Shown here one piece after another: positions 1-8,123 of a DNA stretch of 8,123 bases. A program made the translations under genes and the position numbers. The stretch is from the NCBI GenBank assembly GCA_964531525.1, contig CAZHDF010000158.1, forward strand, positions 1 to 8,123, written 5' to 3'. Origin of the DNA: CAYYWV01 sp964531525. GTDB lineage: Bacteria > Pseudomonadota > Alphaproteobacteria > JAAXGF01. Under the pieces are notes generated by a model. It ran no database searches, had not been told where the DNA came from, and saw only the letters and a program-made list of their open reading frames with translations. How positions within the stretch are numbered: position 1 is the first letter of the stretch; each line of letters opens with the position of its first letter.

Positions 1-1007
<1,007 letters not shown>

Positions 1008-1017
1008 GGGGCGGACA

Positions 1018-1890
1018 ATGGAGAAATGGCAGGACAACCGGGCGTGGTTTCTCGTCCTTCCCGTGTTCGTCGTGGTCGCGTTCTCGGCGATCATCCCGCT
1101 GATGACGGTGGTCAACTACTCGGTTCAGGACATCTTCGGTCCCGGCCAGCGGGTGTTCGTGGGCACCGAATGGTTCGAGGAGGTGCTCGCCGACCGCCGG
1201 CTTCACGAGGCGCTGTGGCGCCAGTTCCTGTTCTCGGGCCTGGTGCTGGTGATCGAGATTCCGCTCGGCGTGATGATCGCGCTGGCGATGCCCAAGCGCG
1301 GCTGGGGCGCCTCGGCGAGCCTGGTTCTGCTGGCGCTGCCGCTGCTGATCCCCTGGAACGTGATCGGCACCATCTGGATCATCTTCACGCGCCCCGACAT
1401 CGGCCTGATGGGCGTGGCGATCAACAATCTCGGCATTCCGTTCGACCATTCCGCCTCGCCGATCGACGCCTGGATCACGGTCGTCCTGATGGAGGTCTGG
1501 CACTGGACGCCGCTGGTGGCGCTGCTCGCCTATGCGGGTCTGCGCGCGATTCCCGAGGCGTTCTATCAGGCGGCGCGGATCGACGGCGCCACGGCCTGGT
1601 CGGTCTTTCTCTACGTCCAGCTTCCGAAGCTGCGCGGGGTGCTGACCATCGCGGTCCTGCTGCGCTTCATGGACAGCTTCCTGATCTACGCCGAGCCCTT
1701 CGTGTTGACCGGCGGCGGTCCCGGCAACGCCACCACCTTCCTGTCGATCTATCTGGTGAAGGTCGCGGTCGGTCAGTTCGACCTCGGCCCGGCGGCGGCG
1801 TTTTCGATCATCTATTTCCTGATCGTGCTGTTGTTTAGCTGGCTGTTCTATCAGGCGCTCCAGAACGTGGGCACGGGAGACGCGCGATGA
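1018..1890 (+). CDS. glpP: ABC importer inner-membrane permease 1 (GlpP-like, MalF/UgpA type)
   Basis: 290 residues, one of two membrane channel subunits of the importer. Hydrophobic segments fit six helices, at about residues 11-33, 68-91, 101-123, 151-172, 205-225 and 258-281. The cytoplasmic EAA loop that docks on the ATPase is visible at about residues 180-203: EAFYQAARIDG followed by QLP. A further family hallmark is the GGGPGNAT stretch at about 232-239. The ATG at 1018 is preceded by AGGGGG (1006-1011) at a 6-base spacing, which overlaps the stop of the ATPase gene, so translation of the two is probably coupled. The end overlaps the next permease gene by 4 bases (ATGA). The binding-protein-dependent permease call is secure. 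The substrate is inferred from the DUF2160 and binding-protein neighbours; related MalF-type sugar permeases look similar. Confidence 0.92.
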   Translation: MEKWQDNRAWFLVLPVFVVVAFSAIIPLMTVVNYSVQDIFGPGQRVFVGTEWFEEVLADRRLHEALWRQFLFSGLVLVIEIPLGVMIALAMPKRGWGASASLVLLALPLLIPWNVIGTIWIIFTRPDIGLMGVAINNLGIPFDHSASPIDAWITVVLMEVWHWTPLVALLAYAGLRAIPEAFYQAARIDGATAWSVFLYVQLPKLRGVLTIAVLLRFMDSFLIYAEPFVLTGGGPGNATTFLSIYLVKVAVGQFDLGPAAAFSIIYFLIVLLFSWLFYQALQNVGTGDAR

Positions 1891-2690
1891 TGCCGAAAAA
1901 GAGAACCATCGGCCTGATCCTCTATTTCCTGCTGCTGTTGCTGCCGATCTACTGGATGTTCAACATGTCGCTGCGCTCGAACGCGGATATCCTCGGCAAC
2001 TTCGCCTTTTATCCGTCGCGCCCGACGCTCGACAACTACATCAAGATCTTCACCGACGAGACCTGGTATTCGGGCTACATCAACTCGATCATCTACGTCA
2101 GCATGAACACGGTCATCTCGCTGACCGTGGCGCTACCGGCGGCCTACGCCTTCTCGCGCTATCGCTTTCTCGGCGACAAGCACATGTTCTTTTGGCTGCT
2201 GACCAACCGGATGGCGCCGCCGGCGGTGTTCCTGCTGCCGTTCTTCCAGCTCTACTCGACCTTCGGGCTGATCGATACCTATCTCGCCGTGGCGCTCGCG
2301 CATACCCTGTTCAACGTGCCGCTCGCGGTCTGGATTCTCGAAGGCTTCATGTCGGGCGTGCCGCGCGAGATCGACGAAACCGCCTATATCGACGGCTATA
2401 GCTTCCCGCGCTTCTTCCTCACGGTGTTCGTGCCGCTGATCCGCTCGGGCATCGGGGTGACGGCGTTCTTCTGCTTCATGTTCTCCTGGGTCGAGCTGCT
2501 GCTCGCGCGCACGCTGACGACCACCGACGCCAAGCCGATCGCCGCGATCATGACGCGCACGGTGAGCGCGACCGGGCTCGACTGGGGCCTGCTCGCCGCC
2601 GCCGGCATTCTCACCATCCTGCCCGGCGCGCTGGTGATCTGGTTCGTGCGCAATTACATGGCCAAGGGCTTCGCCCTTGGGCGGGTGTAG
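1887..2690 (+). CDS. glpQ: ABC importer inner-membrane permease 2 (GlpQ-like, MalG/UgpE type)
   Basis: 267 residues, the second channel subunit, in the MalG/UgpE position. Six hydrophobic segments can be placed at about residues 8-28, 66-90, 98-122, 130-153, 187-208 and 235-256. The EAA coupling loop is at about 161-184: EIDETAYIDG followed by VPL. The C-terminus is a short basic tail containing NYMAKGF, typical of the family. The chosen ATG at 1887 overlaps the TGA of permease 1 as ATGA and has GGGAGA (1875-1880) six bases upstream; a second ATG directly follows at 1890, so the start is ambiguous by one codon. The 4-base overlap indicates translational coupling and equal stoichiometry with permease 1. 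The name follows the rhizobial glycerol operon and is unrelated to the E. coli phosphodiesterase GlpQ. Confidence 0.92.
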   Translation: MMPKKRTIGLILYFLLLLLPIYWMFNMSLRSNADILGNFAFYPSRPTLDNYIKIFTDETWYSGYINSIIYVSMNTVISLTVALPAAYAFSRYRFLGDKHMFFWLLTNRMAPPAVFLLPFFQLYSTFGLIDTYLAVALAHTLFNVPLAVWILEGFMSGVPREIDETAYIDGYSFPRFFLTVFVPLIRSGIGVTAFFCFMFSWVELLLARTLTTTDAKPIAAIMTRTVSATGLDWGLLAAAGILTILPGALVIWFVRNYMAKGFALGRV

Positions 2691-2695
2691 GAATG

Positions 2696-2707
2696 CGCGG
2701 CGCCGCG
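2696..2707. repeat. 12-bp perfect GC palindrome after permease 2
   Basis: CGCGGCGCCGCG is a perfect palindrome lying six bases after the permease 2 stop codon (2688-2690) in the 43-bp gap before the DUF2160 gene. As RNA it could form only a very short 4-bp stem with a 4-base loop. In DNA this GC-rich it may be chance, and no function is claimed. Confidence 0.3.
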
Positions 2708-2733
2708 GAGCATGAAAACGGGGGCGCGCGGCC

Positions 2734-3012
2734 ATGACCCTCGAATGGATGGCCTGGACCCTGCCGACCGCCGCGTTCTTCGCGGGCATCGCGTTGATCC
2801 TGGTCGCCATGACGGTTTGGCAGATCGTCGCGCCCTCGCCCGAGCGTCGGGGGTTCCTGCCGATCGCCACCACCCCGGGCGACCGCCTGTTCATCGGCCT
2901 TTTGGGCAGCGCCTATATCCACCTCGCCTGGATCGGGCTTGCGCCCTGGTCGCTCTGGTGGGCGCTCGGGATTTCGATCGTTTACGCCGCCGCCGTCATG
3001 CGGTGGGGGTAA
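2734..3012 (+). CDS. glpU: DUF2160 small integral membrane protein of the glycerol ABC importer (GlpU-like)
   Basis: 92 residues, full length for DUF2160. Three hydrophobic stretches are visible, at about residues 9-31, 50-68 and 70-88. Between the first two is a charged loop, PSPERRGFLPIATTPGDR (about 34-51), which I recognise as the family's conserved core. The N-terminal WMAWTLPTA and C-terminal VMRWG are also typical from memory. The start is the ATG at 2734 with a weak GGGGG ribosome site (2720-2724). The gene sits between the permeases and the binding protein, as in the rhizobial glycerol operon, so the product is most likely an accessory subunit or assembly factor of the importer in the inner membrane. 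Its biochemical role is not known to me. No catalytic motif is visible. Confidence 0.88.
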   Translation: MTLEWMAWTLPTAAFFAGIALILVAMTVWQIVAPSPERRGFLPIATTPGDRLFIGLLGSAYIHLAWIGLAPWSLWWALGISIVYAAAVMRWG

Positions 3013-3017
3013 GCCAC

Positions 3018-3097
3018 GGGCCGGTTCGTCGGCCCTGGTCGTCATAGGGCGCTGTCGCGCCTTTCTCGCGGGGGAGTCCGGCTCCGGCGACCCCCGC
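3018..3097 (+). other. Three consecutive hairpin-forming inverted repeats between the glpU-like and glpV-like genes
   Basis: The 151-bp gap (3013-3163) holds three non-overlapping inverted repeats. The first is GGGCCG/CGGCCC (3018-3023 with 3030-3035, 6-base loop). The second is GGCGC/GCGCC (3048-3052 with 3057-3061, TGTC loop), extendable by a G-U and an A-U pair and followed by TTT. The third is GCGGGGG/CCCCCGC (3068-3074 with 3091-3097, 16-base loop). None is followed by a long T-run, so full termination is unlikely. Partial attenuation or a stabiliser of processed mRNA ends would fit the common need for excess binding protein over membrane subunits. The pairing is seen directly; the role is inferred. 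No clear -35/-10 pair was recognised in the gap. Confidence 0.45.
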
Positions 3098-3152
3098 CCG
3101 TTCGTCGCGTAGCGGGGCCAGAGAAGAACGATCGTGAAGAACAAACGTCAAG

Positions 3153-3158
3153 AGGAGG
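3153..3158 (+). promoter_or_regulatory. Strong Shine-Dalgarno site that fixes the binding-protein start
   Basis: AGGAGG lies five bases before the ATG at 3164. It is a better ribosome site than anything else in this operon and is consistent with high-level translation of a periplasmic binding protein. It decides in favour of ATG 3164 over an in-frame GTG at 3134, which would add ten residues and has no comparable site. Confidence 0.85.
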
Positions 3159-3163
3159 CAACG

Positions 3164-4921
<1,758 letters not shown>

Positions 4922-4944
4922 TCCGGCCCCATTGGACCACCCTC

Positions 4945-4974
4945 GGGGGGCGGGAAAACCCGCCCCCCTTTTTT
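4945..4974 (+). terminator. Strong Rho-independent terminator of the importer operon
   Basis: A perfect 10-bp stem, GGGGGGCGGG (4945-4954) with CCCGCCCCCC (4959-4968), is closed by an AAAA loop and followed at once by six T residues (4969-4974). This is a textbook intrinsic terminator 23 bases past the binding-protein stop, and it separates this operon from ada. Confidence 0.95.
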
Positions 4975-4994
4975 GCGCCCGTATCATTTTCGAA

Positions 4995-5049
4995 TGCCCG
5001 CGCAAGGAGCGGATAGCGCGCGGGCACCGATCCGCGCTATGACGGATCG
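4995..5049 (+). promoter_or_regulatory. Chain of three overlapping inverted repeats upstream of ada
   Basis: The 105-bp spacer 4975-5079 contains three perfect inverted repeats that share bases. The first is TGCCCGCGC/GCGCGGGCA (4995-5003 with 5018-5026). The second is ATAGCGCG/CGCGCTAT (5013-5020 with 5033-5040). The third is CGATCCG/CGGATCG (5028-5034 with 5043-5049). The second cannot form together with either of the others, whereas the first and third are compatible, the geometry of a switchable leader. They could equally be protein-binding operators for ada. A TATCAT hexamer (4982-4987) resembles a -10 box but has no recognisable -35. GCGCAA at 5054-5059 echoes the core of the E. coli Ada box only weakly. 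The repeats are seen directly; any function is inferred. Confidence 0.4.
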
Positions 5050-5079
5050 AGACGCGCAACCAAGCTCCGGACGGGCGAC

Positions 5080-6195
5080 ATGCAGACCGCCGACGCCACC
5101 GCTCCTTCCGCCGATCACGCCGACGATCCCGACCGCGACCGCTGGGCCGCCGTGCTCGCGCGCGATCCGGCCTTCGACGGCGCCTTCGTCTTCGCGGTCG
5201 CGACCACCGGGATCTATTGCCGGCCGTCCTGCCCCGCGCGGCGGGCGCAGCGGCGCAACGTCGCCTTCTACGCCGACGCCGCCGAGGCCGAGCGCGCGGG
5301 CTATCGCCCCTGCCGCCGCTGCGCTCCCGACGGCGGCGGGCCCGAGGCCGCGCGTCGGGACGCGGTGCGCCGCGCCTGCGATTTTCTCGACGCTCACGCG
5401 GACGGCCCGCCGACGCTGGCCGCGCTCGCCCGCCACGTGGGCTTGAGCCCCTCGCACCTCCAGCGCCTGTTCACCCGCGCGCTCGGCGTTAGCCCGCGCG
5501 CCTACGCCGATGCGCGCCGCACCGCGCGGCTGAAGGCGCATCTGCGCGCGGGCGAGGACGTGACCGGCGCGCTCTATGCCGCGGGCTTCGGCGCGCCGAG
5601 CCGGCTGTACGAGCAGGCGGGCGCGACCCTCGGCATGACCCCGGGCGCCTACCGCCGGCGCGGCCGGGGCCTGCGCATCGCCTTCGCCGTCGCGCCCTGC
5701 GCGCTCGGGCGGGTGCTGGTCGCCACGACCGCGCGCGGCGTCTGCGCGGTCTATCTGGGCGACGACGCCCGGGCGCTCGAGGCCGAGCTTCGCGCCGAGT
5801 TCGCCGCCGCCGAGATCGACCGCGACGATTCCGCGCTCGCCGAGGCGGTCGCGGCGGTGGTCGCGCGCATCGACGGCAAGCCCGCCGCCCGCGACCTGCC
5901 GCTCGACGCCCAAGGCACCGCCTTCCAGCGTCGGGTCTGGGAGGAGCTGCGGCGCATTCCGCCCGGCGAGACGCGCAGCTATTCGGCGGTCGCCGAGGCG
6001 CTCGGGCGGCCCACGGCCACGCGCGCGGTGGCGCGCGCCTGCGCGACCAACCAGGTTTCGGTGCTGATCCCCTGTCATCGCGTGCTGCGCGCCGACGGGG
6101 GGCTCGGCGGCTACCGCTGGGGGATCGCGCGCAAGCGCGCCCTGCTCGACGTCGAACGCAAGGACGGACCCGCGCGTGACGACCGCGGCATCTAG
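5080..6195 (+). CDS. ada: Bifunctional DNA alkylation repair protein and regulator Ada
   Basis: 371 residues with the complete three-part Ada architecture. The N-terminal zinc/phosphotriester-repair domain (about 20-85) has the four cysteines Cys47, Cys51, Cys78 and Cys81 in TGIYCRPSC and RPCRRC; by analogy with E. coli Cys38, Cys47 would take the methyl group from phosphotriesters. An AraC-type helix-turn-helix follows (about 90-192, with LARHVGLSPSHLQRLF in its first half). The C-terminal O6-methylguanine methyltransferase domain (about 199-358) carries the acceptor site IPCHRV with Cys332, the RAVARA helix and GGLGGYRWG. All key residues are present, so the protein should both repair DNA and activate its own regulon when methylated. 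The ATG at 5080 has a weak ribosome site. The downstream transporter gene overlaps it by 20 bases. Length is close to E. coli Ada (354). Confidence 0.95.
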   Translation: MQTADATAPSADHADDPDRDRWAAVLARDPAFDGAFVFAVATTGIYCRPSCPARRAQRRNVAFYADAAEAERAGYRPCRRCAPDGGGPEAARRDAVRRACDFLDAHADGPPTLAALARHVGLSPSHLQRLFTRALGVSPRAYADARRTARLKAHLRAGEDVTGALYAAGFGAPSRLYEQAGATLGMTPGAYRRRGRGLRIAFAVAPCALGRVLVATTARGVCAVYLGDDARALEAELRAEFAAAEIDRDDSALAEAVAAVVARIDGKPAARDLPLDAQGTAFQRRVWEELRRIPPGETRSYSAVAEALGRPTATRAVARACATNQVSVLIPCHRVLRADGGLGGYRWGIARKRALLDVERKDGPARDDRGI

Positions 6196-7087
6196 GGCGA
6201 TTCCCGCCTGGCTCGGCGTCGTCTCGGTCGCGATCGGCGCGACGATCCTGGGCTCGGCGGCGATCTTCGCGCGGCTCGCCTACGACGGCGGCGCCGATAC
6301 GGTGACCTTGCTCGCGATCCGCTTCACGGTGATGGCCACGGTGATGTTCGCCGCCGCGCGGGTGCTCGGGTTTCCCCTGCGCCTGCCGCGCCGCCTGTGG
6401 CCGGGGGTCGCGGCGGTGGGGGTCGTGTTCGGGCTCTCGACCTACGGCTACATCGGCGCGGTCGCCTATATTCCGGTGAGCCTGAGCGTGCCGATCATCT
6501 ACACCTACCCGCTGATCGTCGCGGCGATCGCCCGGGTCGTGAACGACGAACCCTTCGGCGCCGTCAAATGGCTCGCCGTGCTGGTCGCCTTCGCGGGCGT
6601 CGCCGTGATGCTCGGGGTTTCGTTCGACGGGCTCGACGGGCGCGGCGTCGCGCTCGCCTTCCTGGGCGCGGTCGCCTTCGCGCTCGCCACGCTTGGCGGC
6701 GCGCGACTGATGCGCGAAATTCCGGTTCCGGTTCTGATCGCCTACATGTCGGCGATCGCGGCGATCGGCTTCGTCGCGGCGGGGATCGCGGCGGGTGGCT
6801 TCGTCCCGCCCGAAACGTCGCTCGGCTGGATCGGGGCGGCGGGCGTCACCGGAGCGTTTTTGTTCGGTTTTCTCGGCTTCTTCATCGCCGTCCGCGTCAT
6901 CGGCGAGACGCGCAGCGCGGTGATCTCGAATCTCGAGCCGGTCGCGAGCGTGCTGGGGGCGATCGCCATCCTCGGCGAGACGCTGACGCCCGCGGTCGCG
7001 GTCGGCGCGCTGATGGTGTTGGGCGGGATTCTCGTCCTGCTCGCCGAGGACGCCCGCCTGCGCCGCCGCGCGCCCGATCTCCCCTAA
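6176..7087 (+). CDS. EamA/DMT-family ten-helix membrane transporter, coupled to ada
   Basis: 303 residues, almost entirely hydrophobic, fitting two EamA repeats of five helices each (about residues 17-147 and 157-290). The second repeat ends with the family pattern SNLEPVASVLGAIAILGE (251-268) followed by a final helix (272-290) and a basic tail. Members export or import small metabolites, often amino acids or nucleobases, across the inner membrane; the substrate cannot be read from sequence. The start is a GTG at 6176 inside the end of ada, with AAGGA (6160-6164) eleven bases upstream. No closer alternative start was found before the first helix, so the 20-base overlap and coupled translation are likely. 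The stop overlaps the convergent oxidoreductase gene by 4 bases. The link to alkylation repair may be only positional. Confidence 0.88.
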   Translation: MTTAASRAIPAWLGVVSVAIGATILGSAAIFARLAYDGGADTVTLLAIRFTVMATVMFAAARVLGFPLRLPRRLWPGVAAVGVVFGLSTYGYIGAVAYIPVSLSVPIIYTYPLIVAAIARVVNDEPFGAVKWLAVLVAFAGVAVMLGVSFDGLDGRGVALAFLGAVAFALATLGGARLMREIPVPVLIAYMSAIAAIGFVAAGIAAGGFVPPETSLGWIGAAGVTGAFLFGFLGFFIAVRVIGETRSAVISNLEPVASVLGAIAILGETLTPAVAVGALMVLGGILVLLAEDARLRRRAPDLP

Positions 7088-8123
7088 ACGATCCCGGCCT
7101 CGGGGAGCGGCGCGGCGTCGAGCACCCGGCGATAGCCGAGCCGCGCGAGATCGAGGATGACGAACCGTCCCTCCAGCAAAAGCTCGGCCAAGGCGCGCCC
7201 GACCGCCGGCGCCTGTTGCAGCCCGTGGCCCGAGAAGCCGCAGGCGACGTAAAAGTTCTCGCAGCCCCCTTCCCAGGGGCCGATGATCGCGTTGGCGTCG
7301 AGCCGGTTGACCGCGTAAAGCCCGGCCCAGGCCCGCTGGACGCGGATCGCCTCGAAGGCCGGAACCCGCGCCGCCAGCACCGGCCAGACCGCGGTCTCGA
7401 ACCAGTCGTAATCGACCTCGAAGTTGACGCCCGCGGGCTCGTCCGGGTTCGACCGCCCGCAGATATAGCCCCGGCCCTCGGGCCGGAAGTAGGTGCCGGT
7501 GGGGTCGATCACCAGGGGCAGGGGTTCGAGGGTTTCGCGGGTCTCGAAGTAGAACACCATGCGGCGCACGGGCTCGACCGGAAGCGCCATGCCGGCCATC
7601 GCCGCGACCTCGCCCGCCCAGGCGCCGGCCGCGTTGACGAAAGCCCCGGCCGCGAGCCGCTCGCCCGAGGCGAGGCGCAGGGCGGCGATGCGGTCTTGCG
7701 CGCGCTCGATTCCGACCACCGCGTCGGCGCGATAGGTCACGCCCAGGCTGCGCGCCTTGCGCCGAAAGCCCTGAAGCGCGGCGTGGGGATCGATCCAGCC
7801 GTCCTCCGTGCCGAGCGAGCCGGCGACGACGCCCTCGGTGTCGATCGAGGGAAAGCGCGCCCGGATCGCCGCCGCGTCCAGAATCTCGACCGGCGCGCCG
7901 AGGTCGCGCTGGACCCGGTGATTGGCCTCGAGCGCGGCGCGTCCGGCGGCGCTCGCCAGGAACAGGTATCCACCCCGGTGAAATCCCACGGGCGCCGCCG
8001 GCTCGCCGTCGACCGCCATCAGCGTCTCGAAGTCGCGATAGACCGCGAGCCCGTACTGCGACATGCGGATGTTCTCGGGCAGGCTGAACTGCTGGCGCAC
8101 GCCGCCCGCCGAGCGCGGCGTCG
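7084..8123 (-). CDS. FOXRED1-like FAD-dependent oxidoreductase (DAO superfamily), 5' end missing
   Basis: The reading frame stays open to the right edge, so the N-terminus with the expected GxGxxG FAD-binding fold is outside the window. Residues just before the GTG at 8100 read SAGG and continue into RQQFSLPENIRMSQ, showing that this GTG is internal. Other landmarks are EDGWIDPHAALQGFRRK (8044 downward to about 7752), NAAGAWAGE near 7609-7635 and GFSGHGLQQAP (7207-7239), the last being the C-terminal FAD/substrate segment of the DAO fold. The match to human FOXRED1 along the visible length, recalled from memory, is closer than to sarcosine oxidase beta or DadA: RQQFSLPENI, GFSGHGLQQAP, the LEGRF stretch and the C-terminal end all correspond. 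FOXRED1 is a mitochondrial complex I assembly factor; bacterial relatives may instead oxidise N-methyl or D-amino acids. The chemistry here is not shown. Confidence 0.85.
   Translation of the reverse strand, partial: TPRSAGGVRQQFSLPENIRMSQYGLAVYRDFETLMAVDGEPAAPVGFHRGGYLFLASAAGRAALEANHRVQRDLGAPVEILDAAAIRARFPSIDTEGVVAGSLGTEDGWIDPHAALQGFRRKARSLGVTYRADAVVGIERAQDRIAALRLASGERLAAGAFVNAAGAWAGEVAAMAGMALPVEPVRRMVFYFETRETLEPLPLVIDPTGTYFRPEGRGYICGRSNPDEPAGVNFEVDYDWFETAVWPVLAARVPAFEAIRVQRAWAGLYAVNRLDANAIIGPWEGGCENFYVACGFSGHGLQQAPAVGRALAELLLEGRFVILDLARLGYRRVLDAAPLPEAGIV

Noticed and set aside
2712..3047. ATG at 2712 opening a 111-codon frame over the DUF2160 gene
   Set aside because: The product is Arg/His/Pro-rich with no membrane segments, while the frame from 2734 gives a full-length, recognisable DUF2160 protein.
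3134..3163. GTG at 3134 as the binding-protein start
   Set aside because: It would add ten charged residues in front of a standard signal peptide and lacks a ribosome site, whereas ATG 3164 has AGGAGG at ideal spacing.
4982..4987. TATCAT as a sigma-70 -10 element for ada
   Set aside because: It matches five of six consensus bases, but the expected -35 position falls in the terminator stem and shows no TTGACA-like hexamer.
5054..5059. GCGCAA as an Ada-binding box
   Set aside because: Only a six-base core matches, the flanking A-rich part of the E. coli site is missing, and Ada sites in distant bacteria need not resemble it.
4984..6078. 364-codon open frame on the - strand
   Set aside because: It is antisense to ada, which has complete and unmistakable Ada domains; the antisense product is a low-complexity Arg/Ala/Gly sequence.

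Overview
The window comes from a GC-rich genome with strongly G/C-biased third codon positions. Gene content and protein style point to an alphaproteobacterium, probably Rhodospirillales or Rhizobiales; this is inferred from composition and protein character, not from a marker gene. All genes look intact except the two cut by the window edges. No mobile element, CRISPR array, tRNA or rRNA was seen.

Region 1 (1-4974, + strand) is the distal part of an ABC importer operon. In order it holds a partial ATPase, two inner-membrane permeases, a 92-residue DUF2160 membrane protein and a large periplasmic solute-binding protein, closed by a very strong intrinsic terminator. This order, and the DUF2160 protein in particular, match the glycerol importer operon described in Rhizobium leguminosarum (glpS-T-P-Q-U-V), so glycerol or a related polyol is the likely substrate. 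The visible ATPase has a degenerate ABC signature; in the rhizobial system a second ATPase (GlpS) is encoded just upstream, which would lie outside this window. Three consecutive small inverted repeats separate the DUF2160 gene from the binding-protein gene and may adjust relative expression.

Region 2 (4975-7087, + strand) starts with a 105-bp spacer carrying a chain of overlapping inverted repeats. It continues with a full-length Ada-type protein (zinc/phosphotriester domain, AraC-type HTH, O6-alkylguanine methyltransferase). An EamA-family ten-helix transporter overlaps the end of ada by 20 bp and begins at a GTG, so the two are probably translationally coupled.

Region 3 (7084-8123, - strand) is the C-terminal part of a DAO-superfamily FAD oxidoreductase that strongly resembles the mitochondrial complex I assembly factor FOXRED1. 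It converges on the EamA gene with stop codons overlapping by 4 bp. Its FAD-binding N-terminus lies beyond the right edge.

The window is mostly ordinary metabolic and repair housekeeping. The points worth a second look are the degenerate ATPase signature, the DUF2160 subunit, the two structured intergenic regions, the ada-EamA coupling and the FOXRED1-like protein. I found no convincing new multi-gene system.
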